A program made the translations under genes and the position numbers. The notes under the pieces were generated by a model that saw only the letters and a program-made list of their open reading frames with translations, was not told the DNA's origin and did not search any database. Below are positions 1 through 11,311 of a stretch of 64,000 bases of DNA, piece after piece. Source of the DNA: Phycomyces blakesleeanus NRRL 1555(-) (taxonomy: Eukaryota > Mucoromycota > Mucoromycetes > Mucorales > Phycomycetaceae). The DNA is taken from assembly GCF_001638985.1 (NCBI RefSeq), contig NW_017265158.1, positions 620,001 through 684,000 of the forward strand, written 5' to 3'. Positions within the stretch are counted from its first letter, which is position 1. Every line of letters starts with the position of its first letter.

Positions 1-2463
1 ATCGCAACATTCACTGTGCTATTTGCATCCTGCTATGTGGTCAACAAGGGTGCAGTTGTCTTGATTGAGTTCATCAACGAGCTCTTAAAGATTTACGAGC
101 AGGACTTCCAGCTTCCCACGAGTCTGCCTGGTCTTCAGTGTATGACGGGATTCTGTGAGCTCTCCAAGGGGATAAGACGATTTGTGGCCTGCAAAGATTG
201 CCATGCAACTTACAAAAAAATCAATCTGTTCCTCCTCACTGTGTCTTTGTAAAGACAGGTGCTTGTGCAGCTTGTAACTGTGAATTGATAAAGAAATCTT
301 CGTCTGGTGCTTTGGTTCCCAAGCATAGTTTCCATTACCAGTCTATCAAAAATGCATTCAAGATTCTTTTTAATTGTCTAGGCTTCGAAGAAAAGATACA
401 TCAATGGAATACAGAGCCAAAATTAGTGGACACAATGTGCGATGTATACAATGTTGCAGTTTGGAAAGAACTCAAAGATAGTAATGGTGCTTCGTTTGTT
501 GAGCAGCCTTGTTTGCTGATGCTGACGCTCAATATTGACTGGTTCTAGCCATTCAATAAAGTTACATACTCTTGTGGTACAATCTACTTGGCCATTAATA
601 ACTTGCCTCAAAGTGACCAGTTTAAAGCCGAGAACATAATCCTCATAGAACATATGCCTGGTCCCAAGGAGTCTAAAACTGATGAGATAAATAATTATCT
701 TGAGCCAATGGTAGATGAGTTAATACAGCTGTATTGTGGGATAAGAATCCCAACATTCAAGTCTCCTGCTGGCGAAGTGATTCGTGCTGCATTGATGATG
801 GTTGCCTGCAACATCCCAGCTGCCAGAAAGACCAGCAGATTTACTGTGCATAATAGCACTTGAGCATGCTTTAAGTGCAACCGTCATTTCACTTGCCTTG
901 ACAGCACAAACAAGGTTGATTTCTGTGGATTGAAAGAGTCTGAGTGGTGTCATCGCAACTGTGAGAAGAATAGGCTGCATGCTGAGGAGTGGAAGAACGC
1001 AGTTACCATCTCAGAAAGGCAGCATCTAGAAATCAAAAATGATGTTCGATGGTCGCAGTTGCACCGCCTTGGATACTTTGATCTAGTATGTGGAACAATC
1101 ATTGATCTCATGCACAACCTATTCTTGAGGACAGCAAAAAGAATGATGGATCAGTGGATTGAACGTGGTGTTCTTGGAGACAGAGATTTCAACACCATGC
1201 AAAAGATAACTGATAAGATGATTGTATCAAGAGGATATACTGCATTGAAAAGCAAAATTGGCAAAAAATTTGTATTTATGAAAGTGGACAAGTGGAAGTT
1301 GTAGGTATTGGTATATTCTCCTATGGTGTTGAAGTCGGTGCTCTCATCCTTGCATTTCAATAACTGGGTTGATTTTGTCCATGCATGCCATCACCTTGTA
1401 AAGCCCAGCATTACTTTTGATGATATTAATACTGCCCATAGACATCTCGAAAAATTTTGTGAAAATGCAATGAAATTTACACCACCACAATCCTTACCTG
1501 TAATATGCACTTACACCTCCATATTCAAGAAACTATTCTCGATTTTGGACCAGTATATAGTTATTGGCTCTTTGCATTTGAGAGATACAATGGCCTACTC
1601 AAGAATATCAGCACAAATGGCAAGGACGGTTTTGAAGCCACATTTATGAGATGCTTTATTGAAGATATATACAAAAGTGATTTTGTTAATTCTGCTCTCA
1701 CATGTTCCACTCAAGCTCCCTTTCTTTCTGTTCTTTCCAAACTTGTCTGTTCATCCACACCTGTTCTTATCTTGCCATCTGTCTCCTCCACAATTGTTCA
1801 GCCACCGTTCGTTTTGCAAGCTTTTGTGGATTCTTCTGAAACTACCAGAATTCCTATCTTAGGCAACAAACCTCTCTCACCTACATCCTTCCCACTTTCA
1901 GTTAGTAAACCTTCTTCAATGGGTGATATTGATTATCCCCATTTGTTGGAATACTACAAACTCGCGTACCTCACTCCTGATTTCGTCCATTATCAAAATG
2001 CTGCTGCCTCTTCATTCTTTGTTGACAATCAGATTATAAAGTTAAAATCAATCAATATTCTTGGCCAAGTGTACTATGGCAATAATGGCACCACTGGTCG
2101 TGGATCATATGTCCAATCATTGTTTCTTGGCAGTAATAGAAGTACAAAAACAACCTTCACTTGTCAAATCAAGTATATCTTCATTCATTCATTTACTCCT
2201 CCTCCAATGTTGCCCTACTATGAAGCCGATTCCACTCATTATTATCAACATGTATTTGCATTTGTCAACTGGCTTCCATTACTTGGAGATAAATCATGAG
2301 AGAAAGATGGAGTTGATATTTGTGGCTTAACACCTTCGCCATCAAACTATCATTCAATTTTGTCTGTATATAGAAGCTCTTTAGAAGTAGCAATTGCTAA
2401 TCATACAACAGGACTTGTCAAAAAAAACTGGTAATTGCCTTACCAAAAAAGCTTTATGCTTAA
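1..2463 (+). pseudogene. Tnp2-family (CACTA-like) transposase pseudogene, copy A1
   Basis: The reading aligns throughout with the intact copy A2 (19458-22489): hydrophobic N-terminal helix, WF-x-PF block, MPGPKE block (about 655-672), H-x-C-x2-C-like block, IDLMHNLFL block (about 1100) and the LHLHIQETILDFGP block (about 1505). The C-terminus is ALPKKLYA followed by TAA at 2461-2463. Damage: a frameshift near 215 in an A-run, TAG at 546-548 where sibling copies have Gln, TGA at 861-863 where siblings have Cys, TAG at 1302-1304 where siblings have Trp, and further shifts near 1500 and after 2290. The 5' exons lie outside the window. It cannot make a full transposase. Confidence 0.9.
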
Positions 2464-2645
2464 AAAAAACAGTAATAAATATCCTTTCTTTCTTTTCTTT
2501 CTTTTTTTAAAAAGAAAAAGTAAAGTAAATGACAATAACAAAAAAGGGCAGAGAAAAATAATTACTATCTCTATATAAATTGTCAGCATTGAGTTTGTGA
2601 AGATGAGAATAAATAAGATGAGATAAACAATGATTTTTATTATTT
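2464..2645. other. Intergenic gap between two convergent genes
   Basis: A short A/T-rich spacer separates the Tnp2 stop codon from the stop of the convergent accessory gene. It is presumably the shared 3' untranslated and polyadenylation region. No recognisable gene. Confidence 0.4.
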
Positions 2646-3721
2646 TTATTGTGGCCCATCTCTAAGGGTCCATGGAGGGAAACATAACGCGATGTCATTG
2701 GGAACTGGTTTCTCAGACAGGCTGGTGAGATTTCTGTCTAACAACTGGCAAATGTTGTTACCCAAGTTTTCTTTCACAATCTCATCAATGTTGAAGATGA
2801 GGTTGTTAAACTAAAAACATATTTATATATAATATGTTAAATATTATTCAAATATAGAAAATTATTTCTTGCAAAATTATTTACATCATCACTTCTCCAA
2901 AAAGGACGGGTAACCTTTACAATGCACTTGCAAGGTCTCCCAGGAAACTCATCCTCTGACTCGCCTTCAGACATTGCTGATCTGATCATCATCCCAGAAC
3001 AGTTTCTCTTCATTAAAGCATCAATGACATCCTTGTTTAACACATATGCCATTACACGGCGGTTGAAGTGCTGTAATTTTATATATATATTAATATTAAT
3101 TCTATGATTAAATTTGGGATGAAATATAAAGCAACACTCACTTCAGTTTCTCTTGCAGCTCGTCTTCCACGAGCGTTAGTGGCAGCTTGCACCATAGTAC
3201 GGAATTCGCTTGTTTTTATACCCTGCCTAACAAACTTTGGGAGCAGGTAACCAAGAAGATTGGCAACAATCTCCTTGTTAGGGCTTCTATTAAAGAAGAC
3301 ATCCGTTTCCCACCTTGGCTTTGTCTCGTTGGCACTGACAAGGGTAGAATCATTGGAAGTAAATTTGTCCCTCCGCATATACCCTCAAATCAACTTCTAT
3401 TTAACAAAAATGGTTAATGGTTAGAATATTGGATATAATAATACTTACAAAGACTTTGCCCTTGTTTTCACAGCTGATTTCAGGAGCAATACCAGCAGGA
3501 ATTCTGACAATGGAGCTGGCAGCAACAGAAAGATTATCAAGAGAAACAGAAGCAGATGTCTGGGATCCATTTCCTTGTCCAAAACCAGCACAAATGGCTT
3601 TATGCATTGTGGTGAGTTCACCATGTACATCGACCATGGATTTCTCCATTTCTTTTATCTTGGCTAAAAGATTTTTGTATTCATCAGATGAATTAGGAGC
3701 AATTTGGCATATTCCAGTCAT
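2646..3721 (-). pseudogene. A-family accessory gene, copy A1 (coiled-coil, WRSD motif); one in-frame stop
   Basis: Four exons can be joined with GT-AG introns, all phase 0: 3449-3721, 3142-3396, 2885-3070 and 2646-2810, giving 292 codons. Exon 1 looks coiled-coil (EYKNLLAKIKEMEKSM). Exon 2 has KPRWETDVFFNRSPNKEIV. Exon 3 carries MSEGESEDE and RPFWRSDD. Exon 4 ends with FPPWTLRDG before TAA. The same exon pattern and motifs recur in A2, A3 and A4. A TGA at 3385-3387 interrupts exon 2, where A2 has Ser in the aligned INSYI segment. The gene is convergent with the transposase. I do not recognise it as a named family. A DNA-binding helper like plant TnpA is an inference from position only. Confidence 0.75.
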
Positions 3722-4099
3722 GATCTATAATATTAAATAAAGTATATTTTTCAGTTATTTAATTTTTAACTTTTAATTCACAATGTTTGATTTCAAATTA
3801 ATGATTTATTTCTTACGTACAAGCAAGTATGTATGTGAGCAAGTGAAGAAGTGTAAGAGAGAGAGAGAGTGTGTGTGTAAGCAAGAAGTGTTATGATATT
3901 TCAAACAACTTCTTTATATAAGTATACTAAATGGAACTGTAAATATATCAAAAATATCCTCTTGTAACTTTGGGATGACAATCCGTCATTATATTATCTT
4001 TTTGGACTCAATTAGTTTTTTTTCTTTTTTGTTTCAAAAACACACACTTCTTTTCTTTTCTTTTTTTATCTTGTCCTTCCTATTTCCCGTTTTGTCCTT

Positions 4100-5030
4100 T
4101 TGTCTTTTTTATTCTTTTTTTTTCTGATTTCGGTTTTGTTTCATTTTTTCTTGAATTCATTTTTTCTCTCTCTCTTTCCAACTTTTATTATATTCACGCG
4201 TTTTTCTGGTAAGACATATTTTCTTGGCAAAATAAAATACTTCCTTATAAACAATAAAATAATTAATTCATTTCACTGCAATAGGCAAGCACACACTTAC
4301 TCTGCCTCTCTTACACTTTTATATCCCTCTGTTTTTCTTTGGTAAGACGATCTCTTTAAAATACTATATATATACATACAACTAAAAAATAATAATTGTT
4401 TATATTGTCATAGACACTTGCGTTTTAACTTCTTCTGATGCATCCTCTTTACAATGGCTATCCAGATTAGCCAAGGTTAGTAAATATACTTTATGCTATC
4501 ATCCTATAAAATTATTCTACTTTTTTTCTTTCTTATAGGCCATATTGCCAAAAATACTCTCTGCAATTAAACACAGTTATGAAAATGATAATATTTTATT
4601 TTACTTTACTTTATTTTTATTTACTTTTTATAGTTATCTAAAAAAATATGACTTTTATTATAGATGAACAACCCTCTCTCAAACATATCATGCATCAAGA
4701 ACTATCATCCCATGTTACCATCATTGACATAGTAAGTCTTCTTTTTCTTTTATTCTTTTTATATGTACTACAATATTATTTATACTGTATATTAATATAA
4801 TACAATATTCTACTAGAGACTATATCACCTCTTGACAAGTACTATCGATGTTTACATATAAATCGTTTTGCTTTGGGTATGTAAATTAATTATTCTATTG
4901 CCAAATTTATCTGAATTAATTTCCTCTGATCCTTTTTATAATCAAAGAAAATCGGAACAAACGCCATGTTTAACATTCCCAGTGTCTTTTTGCTCAACCC
5001 ATTTGTTTCTAGTATTTTCAATGTAAGTAT
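4100..5030 (+). other. Exon-like blocks of a possible third A-element gene (copy A1)
   Basis: Several short blocks ending in GTAAG/GTTAG/GTATG donors and beginning after T-rich AG acceptors are conserved with 40800-41640 in A3. Examples are the block ending TTAGCCAAG before GTTAGTAAATATAC (about 4443-4475), GCC ATA TTG CCA AAA (about 4541) and the DE[QH]PS block (about 4664-4731). The blocks stay alignable while the stretches between them are more AT-rich and divergent, which suggests small exons. No block encodes a recognisable domain. Orientation matches the transposase. It could instead be a noncoding spliced transcript or simply shared transposon sequence. Confidence 0.35.
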
Positions 5031-5741
5031 ATATTAAGTATATATTGATTTGCAAAAATTACTGAAAAGTATACTATCAAAACTATATAATTAATATATT
5101 GCCCATATTTTTTCAAAGGCTGTTGCATCCTAGCAAAAAAAGCCCATTATTTTCATTTTTTAGTGCTTTTTTCTATGCAGCAATCCTCAAAATAAAACAG
5201 TATCAAGGAGCCTGCGGAAGAAGTAGCCAAAATATATAATACTATCACAAGACCATCAACCTAGAATTATTCTATTATTCTTTTTCAATAAACTTTAAAT
5301 GAGACCAAAACAACTCAATAATTATGGGATATCAAATTTACGAGAGTATGTTACAGGCTGAGAGCAATAAAGAGGCTTTTGTGGTTGGATATATTTGAAC
5401 AAAAAGTAGTGTATAGGTACCTATACTCTAGTGTCAAAGATATGTGCAACTATAGTAAGGGGAACCCCATCAGATCCAGGATCAGCTCGCACTTTAAAGT
5501 ATTTTAATAAAACTATAAGTTTTACACAAACGTCTATAGTGAACATACGTAATTACCATATGGAGAATACAAATTGGTCACAACTGCGGCATCTTGCTTT
5601 GACATCACACTAGTGTTCAGCTCATCACGAACCTAGTGTCTAAGATACTCTGCCCATAGTTTACAGGTCACCCAAATCCATGCATATTTTTAAACTAAAC
5701 ACATTGGTATATCCATTCCTACACATGTGTATGTGAACCCA

Positions 5742-5752
5742 TTTTTCCAGTG
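5742..5752. repeat. Right terminal inverted repeat of A1
   Basis: TTTTTCCAGTG is the complement of the CACTGGAAAAA termini that bound A2 and A3. It marks the right end of A1. Confidence 0.75.
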
Positions 5753-6921
5753 ATAGTTTACATAAAAAAAATATATATTAAATAAAGTGACAGCTACTTA
5801 GAGTCATAATTAATAGTTTAATACTAATAAATTTACTTCTTACTATAATTATGATATAAGATTATAAGGTAAAGAAGCAGAAATAGTATCAACTTATTAT
5901 ACAAAAATGGTAACTAAAATTGAGTATTTGTAAGATATAAGATTTATTTGGCTCTCATTAACAAATCACATATTTGTGGCTGCTAATGAGTCATATTTTT
6001 ATGATTTAACTTGAGACATAAATCATATGTTTTCATTTTATATGATTTAAGTGGAAAAGATTATAATCCATATAATTTTCATTTGTTTTCAAAAACTTTC
6101 ATAATAGATATAAAAATAATGAAGCCTTTTATGCCTAAGAAAGTTTGCATAGAAGTTAAGCTAACATATCTTTACCAAATCCATGTTTTTATTTTTTATT
6201 TTTTATTTTTATTTCTTCTGTGAAAACTCTTTCTATCATTTTCTTACAACATGTACATGAGATATTTTATCAAAAATACAAAAAAATAAAAAATATTTAT
6301 AAAAGACCAAAAAAAAGTTTTTAGTTCTATATATTCAGATAACATTTACATCCAATAAAAGTTTTATAGAAAGCAAATGAAAAAAAAGTCATTCTACAAG
6401 CAAATATAATATTTTATTTTATTGAAAAAATATAAATTTGGAGATATTATGTTAGTTTTCTTATGATCTAGATTTTCAATTCAACTAAAACTTCTAACAT
6501 ACATATATTTATACAGTATTTGAATCCAAAGTTATAGAAAGTCAACATTTGAATTGGTGAAATAGATAGATGCAAATATATAATATAACAAATCTGAAGG
6601 TAATTTGGCTCTATCTGTATAATACCACCTAGCTTTTATGCTTTTTAATTTGCTATATATATGTGTAACTTGTAGGGTAACGTACTTCCCATAAATAATT
6701 TCTATGAAAAAACAGAGCGGAGAGCCATTTAATCCACAAGTTATAGATAGCTTATGTTGACGCAAAGAAACAGATTGATAAGAGTTATAAAGATAAAAAA
6801 AATTATATATCTAATAAAATATAAGAGTAAATGAGTATATAAATAATAAGTTGTCTAGCTAATGAAGTATAAAGAAAAATATAATAAAAATAAAAGAAAA
6901 AAAGAAGAAAAAAAGATTATG
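5753..6921. other. AT-rich noncoding stretch between A1 and the MULE gene
   Basis: No gene, RNA or repeat with recognisable ends was seen. It probably includes the 3' flank of the MULE. I looked for a MULE terminal repeat matching the sequence beyond 10181 and found none by eye. Confidence 0.5.
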
Positions 6922-9900
6922 TTATAGTGAGATCAACATGTTCCTCTTGATCGGAAAAAAAAAGAACATTGCATTTCTATGATCATACTTATTGAACTCT
7001 TTAAACTTGTTCCAGTAAGTATCAAAGTTGTCGGGAATCTGGTTTCTGACACAACCCAAAAAGAATAACTCAGGAATGGTTAGCCATTTCCTTGAGACAT
7101 TGTGGGAGAGGTGTACTGTTGTCCAGTGGTTATTGTTAACATGATTGAAAATCAGAGGTTGTTGATGTTTTGATATGTTTTCGGGAAGGGTAAAGGGAAG
7201 GAACGATACGGAAGGGGTGTTGGGGTTGTCTGAGTAGACGCAGACTGGTCGCTTATAGGTGTCCGCAGCTAGTTGAGCACAGTCAGATGTGCTAAACCAC
7301 ATACTGGCATCTAAACACGCTGGGATGAAGTTGGTGTTGGTGTTGGAGTTGGAGTCAGAGTTGGAGTTGGTGATGCAGAGATCAGAACCATGCTTTATAA
7401 TGGCTTCTAATTGCTTGACATCAGTTCCAAACGTGCTGGCGTAAATGCTGCTGTATTTTGGAAGGGTAGCAAGCATATCTCTTTTTACAAGAGGGAATTT
7501 TTCTTGATCTTTATAGATCAAATAGGCAAGGACCCGAAAACCACACCATCCATCAGCAGTAAGGTTAAACCCACCCTTAACGTCATTGACTATCTCATAA
7601 GAGACAGGAAAACCGGGCTGGAATTTAACTCTCTTGCCAACAGAGGTGCGATAGTCATATTGGTAATCTTCTTGAGCTGTAGTGGGTCTTTTAAACCCTA
7701 TTTCTCTTTATGGATTCAATTACACTGAAAAATGAGAAAGAATATTACCTGGGTCGAGAGGCTCTTGTTTTATTTTTTTTGTTTTGTTTTTGGTGGCATC
7801 GACTAAAAAGCATATTAGTATAAGGTTAGATTCCTTTTCATGAATTCAATTACACTCTAAAATAAAAGCACATATTACCTGGGTCGAGAGGCTCTTTTTT
7901 AATTTGTTTTATTTTGTTTTTGGTAGCATCAACTAAAAAATGTATGTAAATATATGACAAGATTCTTTTTCATAAACTCAATTATATATAAAATAAAAAA
8001 GCATCTTACTTAGGTCGAGAGGCTCTTTTTTGCTTTTGTTTTGTTTTTTGTTGTTTTTTGTTTTTTGTGTAGCTGCAGACTTTCTATCTCTTGCTCTAGC
8101 TCTTAACCTAACCATTGCCTTAAGGCCGGCCTAGTATTTCAAGATACATATTAGTACTTTGTTATGTTATATTTTTTTTATCTTACATGACCAGACGAAA
8201 CACTGATCTTCCTCCAGTTTGCCTGACCAAAGTCTTTGAGAAGGTATTTGGGACGTGCACCACCCTTTCTTCTGCCAGAATATTTAATTTTTTCTGGGAC
8301 TTGAAAGTTAATCGAAGGGTGTCCAGTTTTGCCTTCGAATTCAGAAGCAACCTTCTTGATCTTTTGAAGGAGGTTGGCCACTTGCTGGCTGCCCTCACAA
8401 GAGCGGAAAAGAGCCTCAAGCTTTACAATCTCTTGCATCCACTCTTCTGGCCTCTTGGCAATTACGTGTGCTGTACAACTTTCTTCGAAAGATGTCTCTT
8501 TTAGAACATGGTTTATGACTCATCTTTCAGGAACATCATCAAGGGTGAGCTCCCTTCCAGCTGGCAGCAAGTGTCTGCAGGGCAAGCCGAACTCAAACCT
8601 GTTTTTGCAATGACAAAATTCATTGTCTCTATTGATCAAGCAAAGTTCTTGATCAATAACAAGCAATGCTCTCTTAGAGACTTTCATAAAAAGCCTGGAA
8701 AGCTGCTTGTTGCGGCCAACCAAGACATCAACAGTTGTCGATTCCCTGATTGTTATAGCATTGAAGTCTCTTTCGAGCCTGTCTACATAGGAGTTGACAG
8801 CTTCAAATGCAAGCCCCAAAGACGAAATTGCTGATATCCCTCTTTTCAAAGCTTGGTGTGCACTCTTGACTCTCTGGGTAGTTGTACACCCAAAATGCAT
8901 TTACTGGCTGGTCAGGTATCCTGCCCACTTCTCCTGGCACTTTATCCATCTTTTGGCAAAGTAAACCAATGCATCTACCTTGGACCCTCCTTCGTCTACT
9001 TCGCAACCAGAAGGTACTGCATTGAACTTCATCAACGCAACTTCGAAATCCCTTCTGATACTGCTGTAAATCATGGAGTTCACATAATCCATAAGGACCT
9101 CTTTCTCTGCAACTGACTTGAGTTTTCCAGCGAAGACTTTCTCAATGCTATTCAACATATGCCAGTAGCATAGCAATTTGACATTTTTTGGGAATACAAT
9201 GTCAAGTGCATTCATTAAGGCCATACATTTGTCTGTTACAAATAGAGAACTGCTTTTCTTATTCTCAAAAACAAGTGCCTTGAGCTGCTCAAGGAACCAA
9301 ACGTAGGTCTCCTGTTTCTCATTCGAAACCCAGGCGAAGGCAATGGGAAACGATTTAAGAGTGTCTCCCCCGAGGTTATGGACACCTTTCATGCATACAA
9401 GAGGCATTTCCAAATTATTGGTTGAGTATGTGGCATTGATGGCCATGACTTCTGGGAAGCGACGGGCTCTTTCTAGCAACTTTGGGTGGGAGAAAAATAC
9501 TCTTTCAAGAGATCCATATTTGCCGGCGTCATAGCGTACAAGATATCCCTTAGCTTCCATGGTTTTAACGAGTTCAGTACCTGTATCCTGAGAAGTGGAA
9601 GCAGTAGCACAAGCAAAAGCAGCCTTGATATTGTTGATGTCATTTACATACAACTTATGGCTGACATTATCCTCTTCATTGATCGCCTTTTGAATCTCAC
9701 GAGTCTTGGTTTTGGTCTCAACAAGCTTCATAATTTCCCTAGCATCATCGACAGTAACCTTTGACAAACAACCTTTCAAGGTAGATTCCAGGCAGTCATC
9801 ATCAAGAGGGTGATTTTGATAGCCTTCAATCTCATTGGTGGCTTTCAAAAGAAGATATCCTTTAGCGGCCTTCTTGTATGATATTTTCAAGAGATAGGGG

Positions 9901-10181
9901 CATCCAGTCTTTCCACTAGACAGAATTCTCTTGCGTTTGCTGTCTTCAATATTCCATGTGTTCTTATAATGACCGCCCTTGGCACACTTCAAATACACTT
10001 GAGTTGGTTTACTATCTCTAGTTACAAGTGCAAAATTGTTGGCAAGTGCATATTCCTGCATCTTTGAAATTGCCATTGTCATGTCACTGTAACCATTAAC
10101 TGGTGAGACAGGAAGAGGTTGTTGGACAGGATAATGTTCCTTTCCATTGAAAAAGCAGATTTCTTTATTGATAGAAATCAT
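6922..10181 (-). pseudogene. Mutator-like (MULE) transposase fused to an OTU cysteine-protease domain; two premature stops
   Basis: Five exons join in frame (8187-10181, 8010-8130, 7879-7932, 7749-7802, 6922-7697), exactly 3000 nt or 999 codons. The order is: FAR1/WRKY-GCM1-like N-terminus; MULE DDE domain (PEVMAINATYSTN, FVTDKCMALMNAL, LLCYWHM); SWIM zinc finger (CHCKNRFEFGLPCRHLLP); a K-rich linker built from tandem exons; and a C-terminal OTU domain with ADGWCGFRVLA (Cys about residue 793) and NNNHWTTVH (His about 932). OTU domains are cysteine proteases, often deubiquitinases. A TAA lies at 8901-8903 and a TGA at 8517-8519, both in frame. The first catalytic Asp of the D-x-TY motif is Asn (codon 9435-9437). 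No terminal repeats were found. MULE identity is secure; activity is unlikely. Confidence 0.9.
7749..8130 (-). repeat. Tandemly repeated exons in the MULE linker
   Basis: Exons 7879-7932 and 7749-7802 are both 54 nt. They encode near-identical 18-residue units (VDATKNKIKQIKKEPLDP and VDATKNKTKKIKQEPLDP) and are separated by a GT-AG intron that is also similar to its neighbour. The exon before them (8010-8130) ends in a related unit, KSKKEPLDL. The 54-nt size keeps the frame. Confidence 0.8.
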
Positions 10182-11311
10182 ATTGAAGTGATTTCTAGAG
10201 AATACTTATAAACATCATGATTTCTAATTGCTAATCTGCAATGAGCAAAGTAATCTCTTTACTATCTCCAAGAAAAAATAATATTTTTAAGTGCAATTGA
10301 TTAGTAGCTCTTACAAAATGAGTATAGAATAGAAAAGAAGGTTTTATATATAAATATTGAGTTAAGAATTTCAGAACACATCGTTTTGCTCTGAAGGATT
10401 GGAGAAAAGACCTCAAACCTCGGACAAGTAGTCATAATGAATTAGTCTGTAATGTGTAAGAAGTCACACAATAAGATAATAAGATAAAATGAAATATGAA
10501 AATAAAAATAATGTTTATTTGTGATAATATTTGTGATATTTATACTAATTTATAAGATGCCGCAGTATCCTAGATTCTAGCTAAGTCCTTTTGCTGCAGT
10601 ATCTTGCTGAGCAATGGTTGTCTTCTTCTTTTTGGCCTTGCTCACCCAACTACTGCAGTTGGAGTAGTTGCTCCTGATTGGGTAGGATTGGAACTGAGTG
10701 CCAATTATAATCTGCTTCTGACAAGTCTGGCAAAAAAAAAGTAGTGCCCCATCCTGAAAATGTTGTCCCCATAAGATTGCTGGAGCAATATAGTTGAAGA
10801 TTGATTTAATTTTGTTTGATTCAAGATTTTCACAATTTCATAACTGACATCAATGTCAAGTGCGTTAAGTTTTTATGCCAAACACTGGGTTATCAAGTTG
10901 TCATCTAGCTTAATTTTTTTAAAATTTTGTTTTTTTCATTTTTTTCCAGAAATAAAATAAAACTATATGTGCTATATTTTGATTAAGTTCCATTTATTAA
11001 TTGTTTAGTAAAGATTATTTGATTGAAAAATATAAATATAATTCTAATTTATTTGTTATAAAATTTTTAATATAGATTTTATTAGTTCTATCTGTCATTA
11101 CTATTTATTATTATTTGCAATTGTTACTATTTACAAACATATTACAAAATCAAACTTTGACTGTACTTGGCTGCTAATTTTTTTTTCTATTTTTAAGTAA
11201 AGAAAAATATTTTTCTTATAGAAAATTGTTTTTATTTTAATTAAAAAAGAATAAATTTTAAAAAGACTTGAAGAAGCTGGTTACTTTAATTTGCTTTGAG
11301 TTCGCAGTTTT
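10182..11311. other. AT-rich noncoding stretch with a possible decayed reading on the minus strand
   Basis: Most of this is AT-rich noncoding DNA. Around 10560-10910 a minus-strand reading of moderate complexity (KLDDNLITQC and DIDVSYEIVKILNQ segments, with stops) may be a scrap of a decayed gene. I could not assign it. Confidence 0.3.

Larger units (their letters stand above)
1..5752. mobile_element. CACTA-like DNA transposon A1, right part (left end outside window)
   Basis: The segment holds a decayed Tnp2 transposase on the plus strand, a convergent accessory gene on the minus strand and exon-like blocks on the plus strand. It ends at 5752 in TTTTTCCAGTG, the reverse complement of the CACTGGAAAAA terminus found at the ends of elements A2 and A3. 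The same gene order recurs in A3 (35728-42358). The left terminus lies before base 1, so target-site duplication cannot be tested. The right end at 5752 is inferred from the shared terminus. Confidence 0.8.

Noticed and set aside
8178..8504. Plus-strand open frames over the MULE gene (for example 8187-8504)
   Set aside because: They lie antisense to the 999-codon MULE frame and have no domain of their own.
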